Shown here piece by piece: positions 56,217 to 64,000 of a DNA stretch of 64,000 nt; position 1 is the stretch's first letter, and each line of letters starts with the position of its first letter. A program made the position numbers and the translations under genes. The DNA is from Hydrogenophilales bacterium (lineage in GTDB: Bacteria; Pseudomonadota; Gammaproteobacteria; Burkholderiales; Thiobacillaceae), in the NCBI GenBank assembly GCA_016195805.1, contig JACPYT010000016.1, positions 186,001 through 250,000 of the forward strand. The letters run 5' to 3'. The notes below the pieces were generated by a model that saw only the letters and a list, made by a program, of their open reading frames with translations, was not told the DNA's origin and made no database searches.

Positions 56217-56488
56217 ACGCCGGCGACGCCCAGGACGATCCAGCCGACCAGGATGATCCAGGTGAGGGCGCCGAGTACGAACCACACCACGCTCCACCAG
56301 AAGGTGCGGATCTGCCAGCGGAAGTGGCTTTCCAGCCAAGTGCCCTTTGCGTCGTCGAGCTTGATGTAGTTGAGCACGATGGCGACGATGGCCGTGATGC
56401 CGGCAAACAGCGACAGCGCGTACAGTGCGTAGATCACGGTGGCCAGCGTCTTGAGGCTGGCGAGCTTGTCGTCGGTCCGGGTTTCCAT
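56150..56488 (-). CDS. DUF4870-like membrane protein
   Basis: A 112-residue membrane protein with three hydrophobic segments: LATVIYALYALSLFAGITAIVAIVLNY, HFRWQIRTFWWSVVWFVLG and LVGWIVLGVAGVWFIYRIAKG. The pattern SHFRWQIRTFWW is typical of small DUF4870/TM2-like proteins. It starts at the stop of the M48 gene (56488). Confidence 0.78.
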   Translation of the reverse strand: METRTDDKLASLKTLATVIYALYALSLFAGITAIVAIVLNYIKLDDAKGTWLESHFRWQIRTFWWSVVWFVLGALTWIILVGWIVLGVAGVWFIYRIAKGWLNLNDGKPMAV

Positions 56489-57264
56489 CAGTTACGCGCC
56501 TTCTCGTAGATCGGCATCATCTTCGGCACCAGTGCATTCAGCGCCTGGATGCGGTTGCTGGGTGCCGGGTGGGTGCTGAGGAACTGCGGCGGGCCGTTGC
56601 CGCTGGCCTGGCTCATTTTTTCCCACAGCTTGATGGCGGCGTGCGGGTCATAGCCGGCGCGCGCGGCGAGTTCGATGCCGTAGCGGTCGGCTTCGCTTTC
56701 GCTTTCGCGGCTGTTGGGCAGGGTCAGCGCAATGTCGGCCACCGGCGCCAGCCCGGTGAGGTCGCGCCCGGCGAGGATGGAACCGAGTTCCAGCCCGCCC
56801 TGCATGGCGATGGCGCGCGACATGCGCTCGCGGCCGTGGCCCAGGATGGCATGCGAGATCTCGTGGCCCATGATCTGGGCGATCTCGTCGTCGGAGAGGT
56901 CCAGCTTGCGGATGATGCCGGTGTAGATCGCCATCTTGCCGCCGGGCATGCACCAGGCGTTGAGCGTCGGCTCGTCGATCACCGTGACCGACCATTTCCA
57001 GCTGCGGCTGGGCGGGTACATGTTGCCCGCCTGCACGATCAGCCGGTCGGTGATGCGCTTGACGCGGGCATTCAGCGCTGCGTCGGTGCTGAGCTTGCCC
57101 TTCTGCTGCGCCTCGTTGACGGTTTGCGCATAGGCCTGCGCGGACGAGGCCTGCGCCTGTTCCTCGGACACCAGCACGAGTTGGGTGCGGCCGGAGACCG
57201 GGTTGGTCTGGCAGCCGGTCAGGCTGGCGGCAAGCAATGCAGTGACGACGAGTTTGTGTTTCAT
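56488..57264 (-). CDS. M48-family metalloprotease lipoprotein
   Basis: A 258-residue periplasmic protease. Residues 1-18 are a lipoprotein signal (LLAASLTGCQTNP, lipid on Cys). The zinc motif is MGHEISHAILGHGRERMS, with a third ligand in SRESESEADRYGI. Family members (LoiP/YcaL/BepA-like) guard outer-membrane assembly. The start at 57264 (MKHKLVV) is preferred to the Met two codons up. Confidence 0.9.
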   Translation of the reverse strand: MKHKLVVTALLAASLTGCQTNPVSGRTQLVLVSEEQAQASSAQAYAQTVNEAQQKGKLSTDAALNARVKRITDRLIVQAGNMYPPSRSWKWSVTVIDEPTLNAWCMPGGKMAIYTGIIRKLDLSDDEIAQIMGHEISHAILGHGRERMSRAIAMQGGLELGSILAGRDLTGLAPVADIALTLPNSRESESEADRYGIELAARAGYDPHAAIKLWEKMSQASGNGPPQFLSTHPAPSNRIQALNALVPKMMPIYEKARN

Positions 57265-57299
57265 GGTCACTCCTTGAACGGATCAGGTTTGATTCGGTT

Positions 57300-57368
57300 G
57301 TCGTTCCGGCAGACGCCGGAACCCAGTGCCTTTAAATCAGGCTGGATTCCGGCTTCTGCCGGAATGAC
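57300..57368. repeat. Palindromic repeat between M48 gene and dapD
   Basis: Inverted copies of a 25-base unit (57300-57324 and 57344-57368), GTCRTTCCGGCAGAMGCCGG, each able to fold on itself. It resembles small dispersed palindromes common in proteobacterial genomes. Confidence 0.75.
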
Positions 57369-57382
57369 GACTTAGGCCAGGG

Positions 57383-58207
57383 TCAGATCCCGCGCAGCAG
57401 TTCGTTGATGCCGACCTTGGAGCGGGTCTTTTCGTCGACCTTCTTCACGATCACCGCGCAATACAGACTATAGCTGCCGTCCTTGGACGGCAGGTTGCCG
57501 GACACCACCACCGAGCCGGCGGGGATGCGGCCATAGCTGACTTCACCGGTTTCGCGGTCGTAGATCTTGGTCGACTGGCCGATATAGACGCCCATCGAGA
57601 TCACGCTGTTGTCCTCGACGATGACGCCTTCGACCACTTCGGAACGCGCGCCGATGAAGCAGTTGTCGCCGATGATGGTGGGATTGGCCTGTACCGGTTC
57701 GAGCACGCCGCCGATGCCGACGCCGCCGGAGAGGTGGACGTTCTTGCCGATCTGCGCGCAGGAGCCGACGGTGGCCCAGGTGTCGACCATCGTGCCTTCG
57801 CCGACGTAGGCGCCGATGTTCACGTAGGAAGGCATCAGCACCACGTTCTTGCCGATGTAGGAGCCCTTGCGCGCGGCCGCCGGCGGCACCACGCGGAAGC
57901 CGCCTTCGCGGAAGTCCTTCGAGTTGAAGTCGGCGAACTTGGACGGCACCTTGTCGTAGTAGTTGGTGTAGCCGCCCTTGATGAAGGCGTTGTCCTCCAG
58001 GCGGAACGACAGCAGCACGGCCTTTTTCACCCACTGGTTCGTCACCCAGTTCTGGCCCTCGGCGCGTTCGGCGACGCGCAGTTCGCCCATGTCGAGCAGG
58101 TCGATCACGGCCATGACCGCGTCCTTGACCTGGGGTTCGGCATTGCGCGGGGTGATGTCGGCACGGCGTTCGAATGCGTCTTCGATGGTTTTCTGCAGGT
58201 CTTGCAT
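57383..58207 (-). CDS. dapD: 2,3,4,5-tetrahydropyridine-2,6-dicarboxylate N-succinyltransferase
   Basis: A 274-residue left-handed beta-helix acyltransferase of the lysine/diaminopimelate pathway. It has [83 protein letters not shown] and hexapeptide repeats. It lies next to dapC. Confidence 0.95.
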   Translation of the reverse strand: MQDLQKTIEDAFERRADITPRNAEPQVKDAVMAVIDLLDMGELRVAERAEGQNWVTNQWVKKAVLLSFRLEDNAFIKGGYTNYYDKVPSKFADFNSKDFREGGFRVVPPAAARKGSYIGKNVVLMPSYVNIGAYVGEGTMVDTWATVGSCAQIGKNVHLSGGVGIGGVLEPVQANPTIIGDNCFIGARSEVVEGVIVEDNSVISMGVYIGQSTKIYDRETGEVSYGRIPAGSVVVSGNLPSKDGSYSLYCAVIVKKVDEKTRSKVGINELLRGI

Positions 58208-58267
58208 GATGGATTCCTGTGGTTGAAGGTGAAATGAAGGGGGTTGGTTAAGAAGTGGGCAGCGCGT

Positions 58268-59464
58268 TCATGCCGCCTCGCCGACGAAGGCGACCATGCG
58301 CTTCGCCGCCTCGACGCAGGCCCCGAGGCTGTCGACCAGCGCGATGCGGACGAAACCCTTGCCCGGGTTGACGTTGGCGGCATCGCGCGCGAGATAGCTG
58401 CCGGGCAGCACGGTGACATGCTGTCTTTCATACAGGCCGCGCGCGAACGCGGCATCGTCGCCGTTCGGAACGCGCGCCCACAGATAGAAGGCGGCGTCGG
58501 GGGTGTCGAATTGCAGCACGTCCTGCAGCAGCGGCATCACGGCGGCGAATTTTTCGGCGTACTGGCGGCGGTTGTCGATCACGTGCGCCTCGTCGTTCCA
58601 GGCCGCGATGCTGGCGGCCTGCACCGCTGGGCTCATCGCGCTGCCGTGATAGGTGCGGTAGAGCAGGAACTGCTTCATCACCTCGGCGTCGCCCGCCACC
58701 ATGCCGGAACGCAGGCCGGGCACGTTGGAGCGCTTCGACAGCGAGTTGAACACGACGAGATTCCTGAAGCCGCGGCCGAGCTGCTGCGCGGCGGTGAGCG
58801 CGCCCAGCGGCGGCTTGCCTTCCTCGAAATAGATCTCCGAATAGCATTCGTCGGCCGCGATGACGAAGCCGTGCCGGTCGGACAGCTCGAACAGTTCCTT
58901 CCAGTCGGCCAGCGACATGACCTTGCCGGTGGGGTTGCCGGGCGAGCAGACATAGACCAGGCTGATGGTCTCCCACAGGTCTTCCGGCACGCGCGACCAG
59001 TCCATGCGGAAGCCGTTTTCGGGCAGGGTGTTGAGGAAGAAGGGGCGGGCGCCCGCCAGGAGCGCCGCGCCTTCGTAGATCTGGTAGAACGGGTTCGGCG
59101 AGACGACCGTGCGGCGGCCGTGGCGGCTGGAATCGACCGCAGCCTGGGCGAAGGCGAACAGCGCCTCGCGCGAGCCGTTCACCGGCAGCACCTCGGTCGC
59201 CGGGTCGAGCTTGACGCCGTAACGCCGCTGCGCCCAGTCGGCAATGGATTGCCGCAGCGCATCCGAGCCCTGAGTGATGGGATAATTCGCCAGCCCGCCG
59301 AGTCCGGCGATCAGCGCGTCCTTGATGAACTGCGGCGTTGGATGCTTGGGTTCGCCGATCGACAGGTTGATCGGCGGCAGTCCGGAATTCGGCGTCACGC
59401 CGGCGAACAGCTCGCGCAGCTTCTGGAACGGGTAGGGATGGAGTTGATCGAGACGCGGATTCAT
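58268..59464 (-). CDS. dapC: Succinyldiaminopimelate transaminase
   Basis: A 398-residue class I aminotransferase. It shows INLSIGEPKHPTPQFIKDAL, PVNGSREALFAFAQA, CSPGNPTGKVMSL, the Asp/Tyr region AADECYSEIYFEEGKPP and the PLP lysine in FNSLSKRSNVPGLRSG. The start at 59464 (MNPRLDQLHPYPFQKL) fits the family. It is 60 bp upstream of dapD. Confidence 0.92.
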   Translation of the reverse strand: MNPRLDQLHPYPFQKLRELFAGVTPNSGLPPINLSIGEPKHPTPQFIKDALIAGLGGLANYPITQGSDALRQSIADWAQRRYGVKLDPATEVLPVNGSREALFAFAQAAVDSSRHGRRTVVSPNPFYQIYEGAALLAGARPFFLNTLPENGFRMDWSRVPEDLWETISLVYVCSPGNPTGKVMSLADWKELFELSDRHGFVIAADECYSEIYFEEGKPPLGALTAAQQLGRGFRNLVVFNSLSKRSNVPGLRSGMVAGDAEVMKQFLLYRTYHGSAMSPAVQAASIAAWNDEAHVIDNRRQYAEKFAAVMPLLQDVLQFDTPDAAFYLWARVPNGDDAAFARGLYERQHVTVLPGSYLARDAANVNPGKGFVRIALVDSLGACVEAAKRMVAFVGEAA

Positions 59465-59506
59465 TTCAGCACGGAAATTTAACCAAGCCACACATTATAA
59501 AGCCCC

Positions 59507-60409
59507 ATGCCGTCGATTCCCTTGCAGCGCACGCTTGCCATCAGCAGTCTGGTCTACGCCGCCTCCCTGTGGGGGCTGGTGTGGTATCCCTATCGCCTGC
59601 TGAGCGAGGCGGGCGTGGGGGGCATCGCATCCAGCCTGTTCACGTATGTGACGCCCCTGCTGCTGATCGGCTGGCTGCATGGCCGCTCGTTGCGCGCCGC
59701 ACGCGGCCACTGGCCCTGGCTCGCCGCGATCGGCCTGGCGGCGGGCTGGACCAATCTGGCCTACGTGCTGGCGGTGCTCGAAGGCGAAGTGGTGCGGGTG
59801 CTGCTGCTGTTCTATCTGTCGCCCCTGTGGACGGTGCTGTTCGCCCGTTTCCTGCTGCACGAAAAACTCAACCGCGCCGGCTGGGCGGTGATGGGGCTGG
59901 CGGCGGGCGGCGCGCTGGTGATGCTGTGGCAGCCCGGCGAGTGGCCGCTGCCGGCCAACCGTGCCGAATGGCTGGCGCTGTCGGCAGGGATGATGTTCGC
60001 GGCGAGCAACGTCATCAGCCGCCATCTGGAGGGCGTGGCCGAAGGCGCCAAGGCCGTGTCGGTCTGGGCGGGCGTGGCCGTGCTGACGCTGATCGGACTG
60101 GCGTGGAAACCCGCCGAGCTCGATTTCATGGCCAATGCCCAGGCCGCGACCTGGCTGCTGCTGGCGGGCGTGGGGATTGCCATCGGCAGCATGACCTACG
60201 CCGTGCAGTACGGCCTGGCGCGCGTGCCGGCCAACCAGGCCATCGTCATTTTCCTGTTCGAACTGGTGGTGGCGGCGATTGCCGCCTATTTCCTGTCCGA
60301 TGAGCGCATGGGGGTGCAGGAATGGATCGGTGCCGCCATGATCATCACTGCCAGCCTGTTTTCCGGCCACATGGAAAACGATCCATCGAAAGAGAAGAAT
60401 CATGTCTGA
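59507..60409 (+). CDS. EamA/DMT family transporter
   Basis: A 300-residue transporter with about ten helices in two EamA units (LVYAASLWGLVWYPYRLLSEA, FYLSPLWTVLFARFLLHEKLN, MTYAVQYGLARVPANQAIVIFLFELVVAAI). It overlaps the VOC gene by eight bases and is divergent from dapC. Confidence 0.9.
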   Translation: MPSIPLQRTLAISSLVYAASLWGLVWYPYRLLSEAGVGGIASSLFTYVTPLLLIGWLHGRSLRAARGHWPWLAAIGLAAGWTNLAYVLAVLEGEVVRVLLLFYLSPLWTVLFARFLLHEKLNRAGWAVMGLAAGGALVMLWQPGEWPLPANRAEWLALSAGMMFAASNVISRHLEGVAEGAKAVSVWAGVAVLTLIGLAWKPAELDFMANAQAATWLLLAGVGIAIGSMTYAVQYGLARVPANQAIVIFLFELVVAAIAAYFLSDERMGVQEWIGAAMIITASLFSGHMENDPSKEKNHV

Positions 60410-60797
60410 TTCATGCCCTTCAGGGTGCGTGACTGCCCTGCTGCACGCCGGTCTGCTGGTGTCCGACCTGGCGCGGGCGAAATCCTTCTACGAATCGGTA
60501 CTGGGGCTGGCGCCGCATCCCCAGCGCCCTGACCTGCCGTATCCCGGCGAGTGGTACGACCTCGGCGGCGGCCAGCAGCTGCACCTGATGCGGCTAGCCA
60601 ATCCCGATGCGGATTCGATACGCCCGGAACACGGCGGCCGCGACCGCCACATCGCGTTGGGCGTTTCCGATATGACTGTGCTGAAAAGCCGGCTCGATGC
60701 GGCAGGGGTGGCTTACACGGTCAGCAAGTCGGGGCGGGCGGCACTGTTCTGCCGTGATCCGGACATGAATACGCTCGAGTTTGTCGAGGTCGGTTGA
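60402..60797 (+). CDS. VOC (glyoxalase-like) family protein
   Basis: A 131-residue VOC protein: LLHAGLLVSDLARAKSFYESVLGL, QQLHLMRLANP, GRDRHIALGVSDM and ALFCRDPDMNTLEFVEVG with probable metal-ligand positions. It overlaps the EamA stop and is co-transcribed with it. Confidence 0.88.
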   Translation: MSDSCPSGCVTALLHAGLLVSDLARAKSFYESVLGLAPHPQRPDLPYPGEWYDLGGGQQLHLMRLANPDADSIRPEHGGRDRHIALGVSDMTVLKSRLDAAGVAYTVSKSGRAALFCRDPDMNTLEFVEVG

Positions 60798-60878
60798 GCG
60801 TGGTTGTTGCCACTTTAGCGGCGGTACAACGGCCTGCCCTTCACGGGTAGAGCAGGTCAGGCTTCGCGCTTTAAGGCA

Positions 60879-60918
60879 GCCCTTCGACAGGCCTGTCCCG
60901 AGCGAAGTCGAAGGGCTC
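60879..60918. repeat. REP-like palindrome
   Basis: An 11-bp perfect palindrome AGCCCTTCGAC (60879-60889) / GTCGAAGGGCT (60908-60918) with CCGAACGG close behind. It is related to the repeats at 55.6-55.8 kb and lies between convergent genes. Confidence 0.75.
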
Positions 60919-60951
60919 AGCCCGAACGGTGGTGGCTGCAGGTTACCAGAC

Positions 60952-61959
60952 TCAATCAGTCGTCAAATCTCCGCGATACGTCCGCAAGAAGCGTTCGATC
61001 TCGCTGTTGAGCTCGATCGCAAACGGCCAGGCGTCGTCGTTCTGGGGTGACAGCGTTTTCTGCTGGCGATAGATGCGCTGGCTGGCGCAGACAAAAAGCC
61101 GCAACCGCAATTCCGGCCAGTAGGCGCTTTCGATGGCCGAGAGGGTTGTCGGGGTCTCCACGCGTGCCGACAGCAGGGCAAGCGGCGCGGGGGCGGCGGC
61201 GCACAGTTCGCGGCTGCGCGGGTGTTGCTCCGATTCGTTCCACCAGGCGTCGAATTCCGCTTGGCCCAATTCCAGGGCCCGGAGGTTCATGCGCAACACG
61301 TCACGTCCCCCCTGCTGCAGGGCCGCGTGCATCCGTTGCGTGTAGCGCGTTCGTGTCTCGCCGCTCCAGAAACTGCGATGGCCTGGCAGCCCCAGCGCTG
61401 CGTAGACGAGCGTCGGGCGCGGCGGCCTTGCGGCTGTAGGCGACGTGATGGCCGTTTCCGCTGGCGGAGTGGCAGCCGCAGGCTTTATGGCGGGATGGCT
61501 GGATGCCATGCGGGCGTGCGGCTTTTTCGGTATGGCCGAAGCGGTGGCCGATGGTTTCGTCACGGGGGCAGCAGGTGCCGGCATAGGTGGTGCGGCGGCG
61601 GGTTGTGCGGGGGAGCCGGGCGGGGCGGCTGCCGGAGTGGGGGATGGCGGTAGGGCGGGTGTGGCCGCCGGCCCGGGGAGGCTGGGCACTGCCGCTGGGG
61701 GTGTGCCCGCTTCGGCGACGACGGCAGGCGCCGGCTTGCCTGCGGGTTCCGGCAACAGCCGCGGCGCCAGCATCAGCCCAACCCCGGCCAGCACCAGGAT
61801 CAGCGACGGATGCGTGACATTGAGCTTGATGCCGAACGCCTCGACCGACGAGGCCTGCGTGCTGGTCTTGCTGCGAATGAACATCACCAGCCCGGTGACC
61901 ACCAGCACCACGCCGGCCACCACCAGGACGGTATCGAACAGGTCGTTTGGCAGCATCAT
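60952..61959 (-). CDS. Membrane-anchored Ala/Pro-rich protein
   Basis: A 335-residue protein. Two hydrophobic helices (about residues 8-28 and 50-68) are followed by a long Ala/Pro-rich linker (about 70-195) and a globular C-terminal part (YAALGLPGHRSFWSGETRTRY, ALELGQAEFDAWWNESEQHP). It should sit in the inner membrane with a stalked domain. It lies 71 bp after the caspase-hydrolase gene on the same strand. No family was recognised. Confidence 0.72.
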   Translation of the reverse strand: MMLPNDLFDTVLVVAGVVLVVTGLVMFIRSKTSTQASSVEAFGIKLNVTHPSLILVLAGVGLMLAPRLLPEPAGKPAPAVVAEAGTPPAAVPSLPGPAATPALPPSPTPAAAPPGSPAQPAAAPPMPAPAAPVTKPSATASAIPKKPHARMASSHPAIKPAAATPPAETAITSPTAARPPRPTLVYAALGLPGHRSFWSGETRTRYTQRMHAALQQGGRDVLRMNLRALELGQAEFDAWWNESEQHPRSRELCAAAPAPLALLSARVETPTTLSAIESAYWPELRLRLFVCASQRIYRQQKTLSPQNDDAWPFAIELNSEIERFLRTYRGDLTTD

Positions 61960-62030
61960 GGGACGTCCTCAGGTCGGCTCAGTCGCAGGTCGCGTCCGGA
62001 GCAGCCGTTTCGTCCGCGTCGGCATACCGG

Positions 62031-63827
62031 TCACTTGGCGCTGGCTTTACGCTTGCTGCGCTTGGGCGGCGCGGGCTGCGTGCTCCATGGCACCGGCATT
62101 TTCAGGATGGTTTTTGGCCCCAGCAGGCACGGCGTCTGCTCGTATTTGAGGCGTTTCAGCCGTGCGCTCACGCTTTTGACCAGCGCGATGAAGTCGGGAT
62201 TGTCGCGCTGGCTGCGGCTGGCGCGCAGGCTCTCGGCCAGGCTGTAGGTGAAGGCGCCGAACGACTGCACGCCGTGGCGGTATTCATAGGACAGCTGGTT
62301 CTCCTGGCACGCCTCGATGATGACCGGCAGGTAGGGGCCGTGATGGCCCAGCGCGCGGCGCGTGCGGTCGTAATCCTTTTGCGCCAGCGTGCGCAGGCCG
62401 ATGGCACGCCCGAGCCGGTAGCTCGCGCCGCTGCTGCCCAGATACGCCGTCCCCTTGTCCTGTTCCAGCGAGCGGTTGGGCGTGGCGAGCGGACGTTCCT
62501 CCCACATCTGCAGGGCGGCGTTCCACTTCAGGGCGCGGTGGCGGATGTCGTCGGGCGGGGTGATGCCGCGCACGCGGCGGCCGCCTTCGCGCGCCATGCC
62601 GCCGGAATGGCAGCAGTCGAAAATGGCGGCGAAGTAACTGTCGTAGGGCAACTGGCTATAGAGCCCGAGAAACTGCTTGTCGGTGATGGCGCGCTGAGGC
62701 GTCCAGTCGAAATCGTAGGGCACCAGGCATTCGTCCAGATGGTCGACTTCGTCGCTGGCGCCGTAGGCCGGAATCTGCGCGCCGTGGCCGGAATAGAACA
62801 GCACGCGCTCGTCGCCTGCCTGCACGCCATCGAGCAGCCAGTGCAGGCGTTCGAGGATGCCGTCGGCGGTGGCGCGCTCGTCCAGCACCACGCGGATATC
62901 TTCGGCGTCGAAGCCGCATTCCTGCAGTACCGAACTTATCAGGAACACGTCGTTGACGCAGCCCTCCAGCCGATTGGCCGGATCGGGGTAGTCGTTGATG
63001 CCGACCAGCAGCGCGCGCCGCGTCGGCTTGGCGCTGACCTTGCGGAATTCAGCCAGACTGCGCGCCAGGCCGCGCTCGACCCGTGCGCCCGACAGCACCC
63101 GCCACGCCGTGGCGCGCGTGTTGGGGTGGGACAGGTAATGCGCGGCGTCGTGGTTGAGCGGGTCGTTGGGGATATCGAACTGCGTGCCGACCTCCTCGAA
63201 ATTGCTCGCGTTGAGGCGGATGTCCGCCGTGAGCACATGGTCGTCCGGGTTGTACAGGTGAAACCAGCGGCTGGCCTCGGGCAGGTTTTTCAGCCGGCCG
63301 GCAAAGGCGTCGCGCACGCACGGATTGCCGATCTGCGCGCCGAGCGAGACGAAGGATTTGCCCTGGATCGCCGCCGCATTGCGCAGGAAGGTGTCGTAGC
63401 AGATGAGCGATCCCAGGCTGTGCGCGCACACCACGTCGTAGTCAGCCGACTGCATTTGATTCAGCACGGCATTGCGCGCGGCGGCGCGCAAGGTTTCGTC
63501 GCTGAGCCATTGCGCCACCATGCCGGCGGTCCAGCGCACCTGCTCCGGCATGTCGAAGAGGCCGCGCTCGCGCGTGAACAGGTCGCCCACGCCGTGCACC
63601 ACGCCGCTCGCCAGCGCGCTGGCAAACGCGGCGGCATAGCTGGCCGGATTGAGCGGCGCCTGGTCGAACAGCGTGTCGTACCGGAGAAAGCTGCACGTCA
63701 CGTTCAGCCCCGGACTCCACGCCTGCAGGCCGTCGACGATGGCCTGCGTCCAGGACGCCTGCAGATTCGGGTCGGCATCGCCGTGGCCGACGCCGTGTAC
63801 GCACAGGACTGAAAGCGATTTGGCCAT
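62031..63827 (-). CDS. Alpha/beta-hydrolase fused to a caspase-like (C14) domain
   Basis: A 598-residue fusion. Residues 1-250 form a lipase-like alpha/beta hydrolase: VLCVHGVGHGDADP, and a nucleophile elbow CAHSLGS with Ser137. Residues 268-580 form a caspase p20-type domain: RRALLVGINDYPDPANRLEGCVND, catalytic His348 in FYSGHGAQIP, and Cys406 in FDCCHSGGMAREGG. No signal peptide or membrane helix. Metacaspase-like proteases cut after basic residues in known cases. Fusion with a hydrolase suggests a regulated effector. Confidence 0.9.
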   Translation of the reverse strand: MAKSLSVLCVHGVGHGDADPNLQASWTQAIVDGLQAWSPGLNVTCSFLRYDTLFDQAPLNPASYAAAFASALASGVVHGVGDLFTRERGLFDMPEQVRWTAGMVAQWLSDETLRAAARNAVLNQMQSADYDVVCAHSLGSLICYDTFLRNAAAIQGKSFVSLGAQIGNPCVRDAFAGRLKNLPEASRWFHLYNPDDHVLTADIRLNASNFEEVGTQFDIPNDPLNHDAAHYLSHPNTRATAWRVLSGARVERGLARSLAEFRKVSAKPTRRALLVGINDYPDPANRLEGCVNDVFLISSVLQECGFDAEDIRVVLDERATADGILERLHWLLDGVQAGDERVLFYSGHGAQIPAYGASDEVDHLDECLVPYDFDWTPQRAITDKQFLGLYSQLPYDSYFAAIFDCCHSGGMAREGGRRVRGITPPDDIRHRALKWNAALQMWEERPLATPNRSLEQDKGTAYLGSSGASYRLGRAIGLRTLAQKDYDRTRRALGHHGPYLPVIIEACQENQLSYEYRHGVQSFGAFTYSLAESLRASRSQRDNPDFIALVKSVSARLKRLKYEQTPCLLGPKTILKMPVPWSTQPAPPKRSKRKASAK

Positions 63828-63868
63828 GCTGTTTCCTTTTTTGCAGGTGAGGATGGGCGTGTTCGGAC

Positions 63869-64000
63869 TCAGAGGGTTTTCAGGTATTCCAGCAGAGCGG
63901 CCTTGTCCTGAACCGGCAGGGCGGTGCCGAAGTCGTGGCCCTGGTTGCCGTTGCCGCGCAGCCGCGTGTCGTACCAGGTGCCGGCACGTTCGGCCGCCGC
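63869..64000 (-). CDS. C-terminal part of a probable c-type cytochrome
   Basis: The minus frame runs out of the window and ends TALPVQDKAALLEYLKTL followed by TGA at 63869-63871. The pattern LPVQDKxALLEYLKTL, with GNGNQGHDFG before it, is common at the end of di-haem c-type cytochrome or peroxidase-like proteins. No haem motif is inside the window, so the name is tentative. Confidence 0.5.
   Translation of the reverse strand, partial: AAAERAGTWYDTRLRGNGNQGHDFGTALPVQDKAALLEYLKTL

Overview
The window reads as a high-GC betaproteobacterial chromosome. The HPF, DksA-like, dapD/dapC and tadA proteins, together with a phosphoketolase/acetate kinase/glucan phosphorylase group, would fit the Thiobacillus/Sulfuricella side of the Nitrosomonadales. 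That placement is an inference from gene content; no rRNA or other firm marker is present.

Layout. (1) 1-6 kb: the tail of an unknown gene, a selenocysteine tRNA gene whose 3' acceptor strand is split by a 24-base hexamer expansion, a GH63-type glycosidase, and an ECF sigma factor operon with a ferritin-like protein, a cytochrome c and a small exported triple-repeat protein. (2) 6-14 kb: an APH/P-loop fusion, a short HPF, a DksA-like protein, and a tightly coupled set of C39-like peptidase, RimK-like ATP-grasp ligase, GCS2 ligase and N-formylglutamate amidohydrolase. These last four look like an uncharacterised amide-ligation pathway. (3) 14-32 kb: a stress and energy-reserve block with a PRPP synthetase paralogue, Lon-like protease, UspA, an HPF fused to a cold-shock domain, CapA, PolX, a dCache/PAS/GGDEF/EAL receptor, acetate kinase, phosphoketolase and glucan phosphorylase. 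(4) 32-34.4 kb: DUF488, EamA, VOC and a small membrane protein.

(5) 34.5-53.6 kb is the main feature: a sedentary chromosomal integron. A complete IntI integrase (53591..54589, +) faces away from about 26 gene cassettes. Nearly all cassette genes lie on the minus strand, as expected for an array read away from attI, and most are separated by recognisable attC sites. The DNA is visibly less GC-rich than its flanks and attC sites belong to several sequence families, so cassettes seem to come from many sources. Cargo is mostly small enzymes: GNATs, cupins, two GFA proteins, SDR, AKR, FMN reductase, peroxiredoxin, alkylation repair (Tag and AraC-Ogt), EamA, DUF2938, DUF4260, an MTHFR-like protein, and a MerR/HMA-like operon with its own promoter and a 14-bp inverted-repeat operator. 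A LysR/DUF4395 pair and an IS110-family remnant mark damage inside the array.

(6) 54.6-64 kb: host genes resume with tadA, translationally coupled to intI, then an L,D-transpeptidase, REP-like repeats, GIY-YIG protein, M48 lipoprotein, dapD, dapC, EamA, VOC, an anchored Ala/Pro-rich protein, a serine-hydrolase/caspase fusion, and the end of a gene resembling a c-type cytochrome.

All functions are read from sequence motifs and remembered families; no database search was run.
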